A stretch of DNA of 64,000 nucleotides. Source: Eulemur rufifrons. Its lineage: Eukaryota > Chordata > Mammalia > Primates > Lemuridae. Below the pieces are notes generated by a model. It was given only the letters and a program-made list of their open reading frames with translations, had not been told where the DNA came from and made no database searches. The DNA is taken from assembly GCF_041146395.1 (NCBI RefSeq), contig NC_090984.1, positions 80,611,114-80,675,113 of the forward strand. Direction: 5' to 3'. The position numbers and the translations under genes are program-made. Of the stretch, positions 12,900 through 25,240 are shown piece after piece (the stretch's first letter is position 1; each line of letters begins with the position of its first letter).

Positions 12900-15800
12900 T
12901 GAATGCTTTTATCTATAGTTTTAGAGCAGCACTTTAATCCCTGCCTACTGTGGCCTTACGTTCTATTTATAATTTGGTATCTTACTGTCACAAAGGAGTC
13001 TGTTCTATCAGTTTTCTGATCTCTATTTTAACATTAATGCTAAACTCCAAAAGGGAGGGGATATGACAAGCTGTCTGACCCCCTCTATCCTCATGGGTGG
13101 CAACTCAGTTTTAAGGTTTTCTTGGGGTCCCTTTGGCCAAGAACGGGTTCAGTCAGTGGTGGTGGAGATTTTATTTTAGTGTATATTTCCCTTTGGCTGA
13201 TATTTTCCAGAGGCAGAATTGATGGCCAAAATTTTTATTTTGTCTCATTGTGGCCAGAGTGGTATGGCTATCTGCCCTAGGTCCACCCAGGCCATTTGTG
13301 GGACCCCTGTGGCCAAGGGGCTTAGAGCCAAAACAACTTTCTAGGCCAGATGGGACAGGCGATGGAAAGACACTTAACAACGCTTTAAAATTTTTTAGGC
13401 AACATGAGAGTAAAAATCAAAACATCAAAGGCAAGGTTACAAAACTATCTTATCTGTAAGCATTGAGCTGCTATAATCTTGATTTTAGTTGTAGACTTGT
13501 AGGAATTTGCTATACCTAAAATATAAGCATTTTGTTAAAGCCATTTGAGCCTAAGGTGACTGATACATTTTTATCATATTTCCATTTGAATAAATCCCAT
13601 CAGCAGGAACAATGATAAAGAAGGCTCTGTCATCAGGTACCTTGATATCCTCTAGGTAATTCTCTTTTAAGTCTATGGGAAGCAGGAAATTCTTTATGGT
13701 TGGGATGGATGCGAAGGGGACATATAATGCCCCAAGAGGCAAAGTCCCCCAATTTGCCAGCTGTTTAGACATCTGTGTGCCTGTCCTTGATTTTAAGTGT
13801 CTGAACTAATTTTATCCCTTGAAATTGGCCCTTACAACCTCATAGGCCCACCTCTCCTACGATAGTCCTTGGGCCTGGGGGTGGGGGCTGTCTGTACAGT
13901 TTTAGCAGCAGGGAGTTGGCAATGGATCAGGCCCAGTGGGATTGAATAGTTTTTTAAATTCTGGAGGTATCAGGTAAACTTTGCTATTTACTTAAATTTT
14001 GCCTTGACTCTGGAAGACAAAGCATAAAGAATTAGTAATGTATTAAGCAAAAAGTCATAAAAAATATTTTAGTATCAGGCCATAACAGCAAATTTAGAAC
14101 TGAAGAGGCAAAAAGTTACAGGAGATAAGGAAAAAGGTTGAAAGAAAGAGTTATCATCTCAGGCCCTCTTGAGGAGAGAAAAAGCTGAAAGCAGTGAGAC
14201 ATAGCAAAAATTGAACTTCTGGGATATAAATATGAAAAGTTTCAAAAGAAGATTATAGAATTGGAATCAAAACTTCTTTCAATTTCATTAAGAGAAAATC
14301 AATACTTTAAGAAAACCTGGTTGTTTTAACCAAATTTTTTCCCTTTTTATTATAGCCAACTTGATCACATACAAAATTTCTTCATAAATATTTTTTCATG
14401 AACTTTAATCACAACTTATACATACCATCTATGACATGCTCAGACTTTCTGTTTTGTTTTAAATTTCTCCTTTTTTTTAAAAAAACAGTCATTTTATTTT
14501 TAGGACAAAAATTTACCGTACAAAATTTTTTTATATTGAATTATTCTCTTTCCTTTTTAAGCCTCCTTATCAAAAAATACATCTTTATGTCCATAACTTT
14601 TTTTATACCTCTCTCTCCTACTTGTTGCTCTCTACCCTTTTTATAAGTAACCTTTAAATAACCTTTATATTAGACAAACTTACTCTTTTTCTCAATGAGA
14701 ACACATTTTAAGCCTCTTTTAAAACTTTTCTTATTAAAAACACATCCTGTTCTTTGATACACTTTATTTATAGAATCACATATATTCATTACAATTCTTA
14801 TTCTTAGTAATCTTAAATCTTACTGAAAACCAACGAAGCAAGAAATCATGAATTGTCTGTCATATATCAGTATTTTATATGTGAGATCCATTTTATAATT
14901 TTTAGAAAACATGTTTCTTTATAACATAATTTTTCTGTTAATTGGAAATGACCCAGACATTTAATGAGCATTATTTAACAAAACTTTAAGTTTTCAAATT
15001 ACATGAAAAATTTACCTATAAGTATTAATCCCATTTTAAATTTATTCAAGTTACTCATTTTTAGCAGTTTACCCAGATTATTTATGGAAACAGATATTAG
15101 ACAAAGCTAGTCATCATTTTAAGTTATTTCCCTATTAACCTTTTTTATAGCCTATGAATATTAGATATTCACCTAAAAAGAAACAAAGTTAAATACACTG
15201 GCATTTTTATCAATAACACAGAAGATACAGCTGTTTACATTAAACCAACAATATTAAATTAGCATTACTTATCAAAAAAAAAAATCACACAAAGATCATT
15301 CTACTTTTGACTGGGTTCATAGTTTCATAACTTTTGTGTCAAACCCTGATACCTCAAAACATCCAGCAAAGGCAAAACACAAAAATGACTATAAACCCAG
15401 GCAAAAATATATGTTGACAATTTAGAAAACATTTTTTATTTTTATCAATATTTTAAAACTATCTTTATTTATTAAAAATTAATAGACACATTTGAAGCTC
15501 TGACTCGGGGGGGGGGGGGAGGGCAAGGGCAATATACGTAACCTAAACTTTTATACCCCCACAATATGCTGAAATAATAATTAAAAAATAAAATAATTAC
15601 TAAAATCACATGACCTTGAAAATCATTTGGAGTTACTTAGTTAATTTATGAGGACGCCTTTATTTATAAGCAATTTAGTGCCATGTAGATATGACATATA
15701 GCATAATACATGCACATACACACGAACACATCTAAACGCATATATGCATACACAAATAGCCAATAGCTTTTACCTCCAAATTCCAGCCATGAGATAACAA

Positions 15801-16806
15801 TACAAACTCACCAGTTCACAAAAGACTGTTGGAACCAAATTGTTTCTCATAAAATTGAAACCTATTCACATGGCTAAGCTTTATTTACCCCAACAGGTAA
15901 TGTAATGAAGGCTGTGGATCAAAATTTTGGGTAAAACAGTTTCTATGACAGTCTGAGTTTAAACACTCTCTTTTCACCTTTCTTTTCCTTTCAGTTTCAA
16001 ATGAATTTTCAATGTTTATATTCTAGCTAGAACTAGCTGCACTGTATAAGAAAACCAAGATCTCCAAGGAGCCTTGAATTAGTCATACATAAACAGTGCA
16101 TTTGATCTCAACACCAGTAGAATGTAACAGCAGATTCAGAGTAGGCAGAAAAGAAAATAGAGAGATAGACAGCTTAACAGGCTCTACACTTGAACTCTAC
16201 AGTGGCAGATTGGCCATTTGAGCTGTGAATTTTCCTTGATGTAATTTGCCTGTCAGTTTAAACATGTGTACAAGAATGGGCTATGTTTTGTAGCCAGCTA
16301 GAAAACCTGTCATGCCTTTAAACTTTCTCATAGTCAGCACATTTACATGGCATACACCAATACAGACAAACACTCAATATAAACAGAAATTCAAGAGGTT
16401 TCAAGCAAAAGCCCAGGGAGCACCAAGTCAAACAAATACAAATGAAACGGTTCTCAAATCAGGTAAAAGTCCAACAACTATTCCCCTCTCCAACAGGATA
16501 CTCCAACAAAAACAAGAACAGAGTAGCTTATTCCTAGGAAAAGCCCAAATAAAGGGGAAGGGAATTCCCAGCTGTACACAGGTGAGCAACTTACCCTACA
16601 AATTCCAAACTGAGTCAACTCGCAGAGGTTTTGTCAGTTCCTTGCTCCAACAGCTACTTGCTAGTGCAGGTGGTGGTCCCCACCAGGGAATCACGGGGAG
16701 TCTCCAGAATAAATGGTCCTGGCAGCTGCTAGGGAGTTACCTGAGAATTCCCCTGAACAGGGCCTGCTGGCCACAAGCAGCTACTCCTTGTTGTGCTTGC
16801 CCAATT
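12900..16806 (-). other. Provirus leader and decayed gag zone
   Basis: By position (between 5' LTR and protease) this 3.9 kb should hold the leader and gag. Short minus-strand frames occur (13171-13380, 13551-13772), but no clear capsid homology region or CCHC zinc knuckle was found. About 14240-15480 is unusually AT-rich. Immediately after the 5' LTR (minus strand from 16806) the sequence does not match a tRNA primer site I know. The zone is longer than typical, so foreign sequence may be included. Confidence 0.5.
15482..15595 (+). mobile_element. Lemur-type L1 3' tail inside the provirus
   Basis: The segment 'tttgaagctctgactcggg', a run of about 13 G, 'gggcaatatacgtaacct' and an 'atatgctgaaataata' A-rich tail match the L1 tail at 63740-63860. 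It is 5'-truncated and lies on the opposite strand to the provirus, so it is younger. Flanks are A/T-rich and a target duplication cannot be fixed. The long G run is a likely indel hotspot. Confidence 0.8.
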
Positions 16807-17356
16807 TGTACCTGAGTCTGAGTTCATAACACTCACCACAGGACAGGCAACGAGTCAAGAGACAAGGTGTTGGGGCAAGGAAAACGACTTTTATTCAGAG
16901 AGCCGGCAAACCAAGATGGCAAACTAATGTTCTAAAGAACTATCTTAAGTTAGTATGAACTTTAGGTTCCTTTTTATGAAGGAGGAAGGAGGGTATTGTA
17001 AGAGGTAACCAAGGGTCACAGACATCTGAGCATCAGGGAGGGTCTGAGGAGGTTATAAAACTTCAAGGCTCTTGGTCAGTTAACTTTGAACTAGTAGGTC
17101 AGGCCACCATATTCAAATAAATCTTTAACATAGCATTGTTATTTGTGTGCAAACATTCTTTATCTCCTCAGGAGTTAGTTTTGGGGAAAGGATGGTTATT
17201 ATCTTTCTTCTAGAGTTGAACTAAAACTAAACTCTTCCTATAATTAGCTGCCCTACATGCAGAGTTAAGCAGAAGCTATTAACCTAAAGGATATTACTAC
17301 AGGGTATCAGAAGGAAAATGGAGCTGGTCATGCTAAGCCTCCCTTCCACTGTTACA
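16807..17356 (-). repeat. 5' LTR of the provirus
   Basis: On the coding (minus) strand this LTR starts with TGTAACAG and ends with TACA. A TATA-like TTCATAAAAA (16980-16971) and AATAAA (16895-16890) are kept in register with the other LTR. Right after the last base (17356) comes the target duplication tttt. LTR-to-LTR differences include small indels as well as substitutions. Confidence 0.9.
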
Positions 17357-17360
17357 TTTT

Positions 17361-17990
17361 CCCATGCAGGGGAAAGAAAGTATTTCCAGCTGTGTATTTA
17401 AGTTATACTTACAACATCCCAATAATGAAAAATATACATTAAAATTATCTCTGTCTTCTTATGGGTTGGTTATGACTAAAATAAAGCAACCATTATTTCA
17501 GATAGCCAGGAAGAAAGGAGATATGCTGCCTTGATGTGAAGGAAGATAGTTTAGGATTGAAGAAAAAAGAGAAAACAGAATTGAAGATTAAGAAATTGGG
17601 GGTGGGAGGATGACTAGACACTGACCCTACCCCAAATCTTAACTCTAAGTTGAACCTCTATTCTGTTGGGTTTGGCTTTGTGATTAGTCTGTGACACTGG
17701 TCTTTCAGCAATTTCAGGTTGGAAATTGTGCAGTAGAGGGTAAATTCATCAGGACTTTGTTGCTCCAATCCTATATATTCCAAAGTAAGGTCTGTCTTCA
17801 GGAGCACTGGCCCCTGTCTTGCTCTTGGGAGAACCTCTGACCTTTTGGAATACTTTGGTTTTGTATTCCTGAGGCCACTTAGCCTACCCTGTATCAGTTT
17901 GAGCAGATAGCTTATGCTAACAATGACTGTGGTGACTGCTTTTGTATTCTTGAGGCCCTGGGATATTTTGTATTAGTTTGGTCTCTGGGT
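17361..17990. other. No gene recognised
   Basis: Mixed-composition DNA to the right of the provirus. Two similar phrases ('tttggttttgtattcctgag' near 17860 and 'cttttgtattcttgaggccc' near 17940) suggest a small internal duplication or part of an old LTR. Confidence 0.4.
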
Positions 17991-18365
17991 AGGAGTAGGA
18001 GGGTAAGTGAGCAGCCAGACACTAAGTAGCTAAGGTCAGTCATATGGGCGCTCCAAACCTGTATGACTTACCCTGGACACCAAGCCTCCAGTAAGCTTTT
18101 CTGGGTGTCAACACTTTACACATGTTGTCACACATCACTGCTGGGGGAACTAAGCACATCTCCATACGACTCCGTTGGGAGGGGACACCTGGAAGCTTAC
18201 ATCTGGTTTCTACTGGAATTTGCCCATGTGCCTTTTCCCCTTGTTGATATTGATCTGTGTCCTTTCACCGTAATAAGCTATAACCAGGAGCAAGACAGTA
18301 TTTCTGAGTCCTGTGAATCCTTCTAATTAATCATCAAGCCTTAGGGTGGTCCTGGAGCCCCCAAA
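17990..18365 (+). mobile_element. Old LTR-like repeat (family uncertain)
   Basis: Near its right end 'cctttcaccgtaataagct' leads to 'ctgagtcctgtgaatccttc' and 'ggtggtcctggagccccc'. This resembles the R/U5 end of a widespread mammalian LTR. The 87-codon frame at 18063-18326 lies inside and is not a gene. Confidence 0.45.
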
Positions 18366-18369
18366 ACAG

Positions 18370-20745
18370 CAGTGACTGCAAGAGATTGCTGGAGAAACTT
18401 GTCCCCTGAATATTAATCAGAGATCAATATTTTGTGCTACCTAACTAGAAATGGAAATGCTCAAGAGTCTTTGGATAATTGTTCCCTTGGAGCCAGAGTC
18501 CTGGAATCGAGCCCTTCCCCTTTATAATGACTATGTCAGAAAACAAACGAAAGAGCCACTGACCATGGCAGGCTTTCTCACGCTACGCTAGGCCCAGGGA
18601 AACATTTTTAGCACAGGCCTTCTCCCTTTCCTCTGTCAACTGCAGAATAAACACACGTCCAGTACTCTCGAAACGTGGGAGCTCACTAGCTTGTGAAAAA
18701 AGAGAAGGAAAGTGTACTCTCTGGCACTTCATACTCTATGGTCTTTTCTATAAAGCAGATGACTTTATTTAGATAATCAAATTTTATACAATTCATGAAA
18801 TAATTTTGATAGTTTATGTTTTATACTTACAAGAAAACATTTTAAACTCTCTTAATATATTAAAAAATCAGAATAATTCACAAAATTAGACCATTGTTCC
18901 AATTGGGCCAAAAATTTAATTATATTTTTAAGAAGGAATAAGGAAAATGAGGAAAGAGAAAAATAAACTTCTAGTATAATAAAGTCACAAGGCACTTCAG
19001 GCAGAGAAATTACCGTATCTGGCGCATTCTGTTTCCCTCCTGAATAACCAGAAAATGAACTATCACATTTCAGTGTGTTAGAGTGCCTAAACTACTTCTG
19101 CTGTTTCTAAAAATCCTACTTCAAGATTGCAAATGTCATTTACCTTTTGTACTAAATCTCCCTATTCCTGTCCACCAGTTTCTGGCTTCTACCTCTTTGT
19201 CACAAAATGTCTTCATATAGTTTTTGTTTGATACACATTTTAAAAATCCCTAAGGCACCTAGGACAGAAACCACTATCATCTCCCAATCAGTACAAAGTA
19301 TGAAAATCCCATGTGACCTGGCAAATCTTATGAAACTTGTTAGGTTGGCCTAAGTTACGCAATTCACCAAGGGGAGGCCATGAAGGACTAAGGAACTTGG
19401 GTTTTCCAACCCAGACCCAGCTCATTCAGTCTACCGTGGTTTACTGCTAGCCAAAATGAAAACACGTTTCACAGTTTCACATTAGAGATATGAAATATAA
19501 CTCCTTCCCAATTGGAAAAAGTGTGTATGGGTTTCATTTTAATTTTCATGCATAAAGGACACAACAAGCAAACAACTAAATCTCAAAACCTTTCTTTTGA
19601 GTTCTATCAAAAGTATGAGAATATTAGCAAGTCTATTATGAGGCTTGTAATTCTGGGCAGCACTAAAAGTTCCTCCATCCTGGCCATGTATAAAGCAATA
19701 AACAATCTTCATACTGGAGAAGACTGTGCATCAGTTTTATAGCCTCAATAAGAATAAGCAGCTAAACTAATCTATAGGCCCATTGCCACTTAATAAACTT
19801 ACATTTTAAAAGCACTAAACCTAATGCTAGAAAAAACTGCGTCTATCTATGATGCAATTTCTAAAAAAAAAATCACAGCTGTACAGCCCCAACAGCTAAT
19901 TTGAAGTAAGATTTCCTCTGAATAAAAACTGAAAAGTCAAGGTACGGAGAAATACTCCCCAAATTCTCTAAATGTAGGTAACAAAACAAGTTTGGATTTA
20001 AGTAGTATGAGAAAAGCACTGGTCACTGAGAACAATGTGATTGGAGCAGAAATATTGAGATCTATTAAAGTTACTATTATAGAGAGTTGACATTACAGGG
20101 CCTTTTGGAAACCACAGAGCAGCTCAACATTTAAGTAAGAACAGGAATGTACAGGAAGTATCAAAAAATTCTCAATCTGTTCACTCAGATAATTGACTAG
20201 ATATTTGACATCATGTCCTCAGGGCAGAATAGCCTTAAATGCCCGTATATTTGCATAATGACTTTCCTCTGTTCCTTTTGTTCTTTCTCTTACTTACTCC
20301 CCTTGATTTAGAATACTTCTGCTATTTCCAGAAACCCTCTAATGGGAACTTAATCTCCTGAGGGATAAAATTTTGGTAACCTGGGATCTTCAAAACACCT
20401 TGTCTAATTTACTGCTGGTGTTAGAAATCCTTGGAACATGAAAGGAGAAAAAGTTTCCAGATTGGGTAAAATTCTCCTTTTGCCTGTTGCCAGGATTGTG
20501 GGAAAGGAGTAATTGGACAGAGAGTGAAGCGTAGAAAATGATATTGAAGCTTTAAAAAGTATGGTGATCTCAATAAATGAAGACCTAAACTGCATGCGTG
20601 GAATAAGACCTCAATACTGTTAAGATGTCTACTCAACCCCAAATTATCTATAGACTAAATAAAAATCTCATGGGCCTTTTTGAAGACATTGACAATAATT
20701 CTAAAAATTTATATGGTAATGCAAAGGATCTAGAACCACTAAGAT
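18370..20745. other. AT-rich DNA, no gene recognised
   Basis: About 2.4 kb with no recognisable repeat or coding signature. Small frames (19512-19742 plus, 20404-20595 and 20421-20642 minus) have no domains. Confidence 0.5.
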
Positions 20746-20749
20746 TCTA

Positions 20750-21350
20750 TATTAGAGTTCTCTAGAGAAACATAGCCAATAGAATATACATATATAAAAT
20801 ATATGAATATACATTATGTGCGTGTATATATGTAATATATATTAGGAGATTTATCATGGGAATTGGCTTACACCTTATGGAGGCAAAAAGGTCCCACAGT
20901 CTGCCATCTGTAAGCTGGAGAATCAGGAAAGCCATTGATGTAACTAAGTCTGAGTCTAAAGGCCTGAGACTCAGGAGAACTGATAGTATAACTTCCACTG
21001 AGCCTGAAGGCCTGAGAACAGGTTGGGGGAACCAGAGGGTGCCACTGCCACTGTAAGTTCCAGAGTTCAAAGGCCTGAGAACCAGACACGCCAATGTCCC
21101 AGGGTAGCTCAAAAAGATAGAAAGCAAATTTGCCCTTCCTCTACCGTTTTGTTCTATTCAGGCCCTCAATGGATTGGGTAATGCACACACACACTGGTGA
21201 GGATGTATCTTCTTTACTCAGTCTACCAATGCCACTGTTAATAAATCTTTTCCTGAAGCACCCTCACAGATACACCCAGAAATAGTGTTTTACCACCTAT
21301 CTGGGCATCCTTTAGCCAAGTCAAATTGACACATAAAATTAACCATCACA
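20750..21350 (-). mobile_element. LTR-like element, probable solo LTR
   Basis: The right end 'aattaaccatcaca', read from the minus strand, gives TGTGATGGTTAATT, a familiar start of a dispersed mammalian LTR-type repeat. The left end 'attagagttctctagagaaa' is its matching terminus. Inside are a TA-rich tract (20775-20850), repeated 'aaggcctgaga' motifs, 'ttctattcaggccctcaatg' and 'ctcacagatacacccagaaa'. The 121-codon minus frame 20762-21127 lies wholly inside it. No clear target duplication; the element is old. Confidence 0.7.
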
Positions 21351-21589
21351 GATCCCTATGTTGCTAAAATTTTGTGATTACTAGCAATCTATCTTAAGAC
21401 TTTTTAACATATAATGGTGAAAAATTAAAACCTACCTAAACGTCCATCAATAATAAAGTAGTAAGACAAATTATGATATATATGTATAACTGATTAAATA
21501 TTACACAAGAAATAAGATGGTTTGAGATTACAGTTTCATTTTAAATAAAAATTTTATAATATAAATATAGAATTGATGGGATTATATAT

Positions 21590-22032
21590 GGAATTTTAAA
21601 GTTTTTATGGGAAAACATTTTCAATTCGTTTTATGTGGCACCAGAGAAGAAAACCAGAATCAGATGGCAGAGATTTCTGGGATGTAGATTTCAAATGAAT
21701 ACCTGGAAATTCTCTAAATCCATAGATCTCTCAAAACTGGAACAAAATGTCTTAGGAGACTGATATTTTTACTACCAGAGGTAGTGTCGTGTCAGAGGCA
21801 GAATGACCAGTTAAGGGCCTATTCTAGAGGGAATAGAAGCCTCTGCTACAGAGTTCAGCTCCAACCCTACAGCTGACAGATGTTACGGCTGTGTGGATTA
21901 GGGTGGCCCTTCTGGAAAAGGATCATGAGAAGAGTTGTTTTGTTGTTGTCAGGGTTGGATTTAGTGTTTTCTTCTCTGATGCCACATAAAAACAAATTGA
22001 AAATGTTTTCCCATTAAAAAATTTGAAATTCC
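21590..22032. repeat. 443-bp element with ~66-bp terminal inverted repeats
   Basis: The left arm (21590-21654) is the reverse complement of the right arm (21966-22032) at roughly 90% by eye, including the block 'gggaaaacattttcaatt'. The 311-bp spacer has no recognisable gene or repeat. The structure resembles a non-autonomous DNA transposon or fold-back element. The ends (ggaatt...aattcc) match no family I know, and no clear target duplication flanks it. A local inverted duplication is the alternative. Confidence 0.75.
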
Positions 22033-22039
22033 TGAAACC

Positions 22040-22720
22040 AGCCAACAGGTGAGCCCCCTAACTCTACTCAATAGATTAAACATCTCCAGTTCTTTCCACT
22101 ATTCCTCTTATGATATGGTTTCAATCCTACTCACCACACTGGTCATGCTTTTCTGAATGTACCTCAGTTTTGCCATTGTCTTTCTTGAATTGTGATACAC
22201 TGAACTTCGTAAAATACTGCAGAAGGAGTGAAAACTGTGATAAGAAAAGCACAGATTGTTCCTCTGATCTGCATATTACATTAACACATTAGAGGTTCAG
22301 CTGGAGATACCACTAGGACCTGCACACTGAGGGTGTGGACAGGACAGGAGGCGAGGTTCTCTTCCTTTTATGTGCTTCCCTTCCAGAAGATTCTGATTTC
22401 TCTACTGTGGAAAAATATCACTCCTGTGCTCAGTTTTTCCTCTGGTTCAGTCTCTTCTACTCACTCCCTCTTATTCCTGGTTATGACTCTCCTCTCTAGC
22501 CTCAGAATCTCCAATTTCCTGGATCCTTTTTTATGATTTCTTTAGTTATCCTCTTTGTTCTAGATAATAAGCAGGAAGGAGAAAACTTGCTGCTGAGTAT
22601 TTTTCATTTCCTCCTCAAGCCAAGAAACCGAAAGGTAAACGTTGTTTAGTAAACTTCCCTCAATGTCTGTTCCTCTTAGGGTGGGGATCTACAAACATCC
22701 TATTTACAATTACAACCTTA
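22040..22720. other. No gene recognised
   Basis: Pyrimidine-rich plus strand with short hydrophobic frames (22110-22292, 22333-22536). No domains are recognised. Confidence 0.45.
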
Positions 22721-22729
22721 CCCCCAATG

Positions 22730-22938
22730 ATCCTTATCTGTCTTTCCTGCCTTGTTATTCTCATAGCACTTACTATCTAACTTGTTCAATATATTACTTA
22801 TTTTGTTTAGTCTATGTCCCTCTACTTGAATGTAAGAGGTTTTCTCTATTTTGTTCACTGCTATATCCCTAGTATCTAGAATAGTGCCTGGTATATTCCA
22901 AATGATCAGTAAGTATTTGGTAAATGAATGAATGACAA
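22730..22938 (+). mobile_element. LINE-2 3' end
   Basis: Contains the L2 sequence of terminal landmarks: 'cactgctatatccctagtat', then 'agtgcctggtatattcc', ending in the tetranucleotide-like 'aaatgaatgaatgac'. L2 3' ends carry short tandem repeats rather than poly-A, as here. It is 5'-truncated and diverged. Overlapping frames (22642-22872, 22718-23038) are not genes. Confidence 0.85.
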
Positions 22939-22939
22939 T

Positions 22940-25240
22940 TTCTTTGATAGCACCCACAGTTGTCTGCCAGGGCAAACTGCCTGTGTTTATTCCCTCATGC
23001 TCAGACTCTCTACTTGTGAATACTTTACCACTGGGCACTTAGTACCAGGCCAGGTGGGGTGGACTGCCAATTGCTAGCAAAACCCTTCATCATCTACCAC
23101 CAGTATGACAGTTTCTCCCAGTAGCCAGCAGACAGCAACTCCCTCTGTCAAAGCATGCCACGGAGATCAATGGAGAATTATTCCACACTTTCTACTTTTT
23201 CTTCTACTCACCTGCTACAAGGTTAAGCCACATGAGTTAACCCTGGGTTCTGACTCAAGCTATGGTCCCTGCACATGACCCAGTCGGGTCACAATACTTG
23301 TCAACATTGCCAAGTTCCAAGGCCCATGGATTCTTACAACTAAAGCATTAATCCTCTTAAATCTATGGCATCAACTTTTCCTCATTTTGTAGACTTTATT
23401 ACTCCAGATCTTCTGGGATTTCTACCAATTCCATTTCAAAATGCTTGAACTTAGTCTGATCTCTTCTTATATTTCAGCACTACATATGTCTCATGTGAGT
23501 GTCTTTTGCAAAGTGTGCTATTGGTATAAAAGGTGTATTCAGCTAAACAAGCTACATAAGACAAATCGAAAGTAATTCCCAGTCCTGTAGGTGCTGATAG
23601 TTCAATTTATCACCCTGATTCTTTACTCCAGGGAGCCAATTCAATGTCCTCTTATCTACTCTGGCACATCCCAGTGACCCAACTCCTAGAAAAACCAACA
23701 GGAGAAACACTTTTGAAGGACACACAGAAGTCCTGAGACACTTTTCAAGACACAGTGGAAGGCAATAAGACAGCGTAGACAGTATCAATCTCCCACCCCT
23801 CTTAAAATTCTGAAGATGTGAGAGATAAACAACTGTAAAACAGAAGAACCTTAGGGGAGGTATGTATGTCATGAAGAGTAGTGGAAGCACAGAGAGCATG
23901 GCATTAGGTAGTTTGATTGCTCTTTGGCTGCATCGAAAATTTAAATTATAACCTGAAAGCTAATAGAGAAATATGGTTATTTTTTCTCATCCATAAGTTC
24001 CAGCAAGAAATTGTATTATTGCAAGTACTTTCCTTGATTTTCCATAAAAATGACAGAGAAATAAATGCTTCTATGAAATTCTTTCCACGAGGAACGTAAG
24101 CTATGCTTGACCCAGTTTTCCTAGCAGAGCTGGGGCATTTCACAAGCAGCACTTGAAAAATCTCAGAATTATACAGCCTTAACCACAGTGGTGATCAAAG
24201 AGTGGCCCTCTGGTAAAATTGGACCAAACACAAAAATCTAAACTGAACTCTCTCATGGTTCAATATCCCTGGAGCAAAATTTCGCCTGAAGCCTTACTTT
24301 GGCCACTCCTGAAGTTCAGAATATGAGTCTTAGGCTGTCTGAAAGCTTCTGACAATTCAGGAAAGGATAACGAAAACGCAGATGAACAGAAGTCTTATTT
24401 CTCTGTCTTCGAAAAAAGGACATGGTACGCTGCCATCGGCACATAGAGCAGGCACCCATGCTCTGCCTGTATTCAAACACAGCCCATTTCATCGTATCAG
24501 AAGTCATTTCTACTCTTTCTTCCTCACCAAGTTGTCAGAGCTTTCAAGATGGCACAATTACATATCATCTCCCTGAAACTCTGCAAAGCCGGCTCCCTGA
24601 ATACCCTCCCATTGCTCCTAAAGTCAAGCTGTATGTCATTTATTTGTCAGGGGTCTGTGGCACTACCTACTGCCTTTGTTTGATTGGGATTATGAACCTT
24701 TTGGAGAACAAGGAACACACTGATGAAGGTTAAGGCAGTAGCATGTTAAATATACAGAAAATGAAAATTTAACTCCAGCTACAAGTCTAGTATTTACTGA
24801 ACCATAAATACTAACTTTCCATAATCATGTACAGAGTTATTAATACTAGATTGCCACTGTAGCTTTAGAATAATCACTGAAATGGAATTTTTCCTGTTCA
24901 TGATGATGTAATTGCTGAGAAGCCATGTGGTTTGTAATTACACAATGCAGCATATAGAACTGAGCTAATGCCCTAAAATCTATTTATTGTTTGATTTTTG
25001 TCTTCCTTTTTATTAATTCCACTACCTGATGTGCATTATATGGCTTAAATAAAATAAGCCTTAGCATTCATATTCCCTTCCTTCGCCTCTGGGGAGTGGG
25101 GAAGTGTGGGAATGGAGGTGAGGGGATATTACTGTTCCAGATTATTCTGAGTTATGGGGGCGCACACACTGAAGTGCTGATACACTGCACCATTTGTCGT
25201 TTCTTCATTCCCACTACCAGCAAGCCATAAGCACTTCGTG
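22940..25240. other. No gene recognised
   Basis: About 2.3 kb. The longest frames (115 codons at 23552-23899 minus, 103 codons at 24422-24733 plus) have no recognised domain or conserved start context. The section around 24500-24720 faintly resembles an old LINE. Confidence 0.45.

Larger units (their letters stand above)
10973..17356 (-). mobile_element. Endogenous retrovirus, class I (gammaretrovirus-like), defective provirus
   Basis: Two LTRs of 552 and 550 bp in the same orientation bound 5.28 kb. The whole is flanked by a 4-bp direct repeat tttt (10969-10972 and 17357-17360), as expected for a class I insertion. Both LTRs begin TG and end CA on the plus strand. On the minus strand the order is 5' LTR, long AT-rich leader/gag zone, protease motif, possible envelope, 3' LTR. 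No reverse transcriptase, RNase H or integrase is seen. Stops and frameshifts are frequent, so no intact protein is encoded. By eye about a fifth of LTR positions differ, so the insertion is old. An L1 tail lies within it. The family name is not assigned. Confidence 0.88.

Noticed and set aside
20762..21127. 121-codon minus-strand frame with repeated residues
   Set aside because: Lies inside the LTR-like element 20750-21350; the repetition comes from its internal motifs.
23552..23899. 115-codon minus-strand frame that looks like a secreted or membrane protein at its N-terminus
   Set aside because: Hydrophobic start only; no family resemblance. Kept as chance pending comparison.
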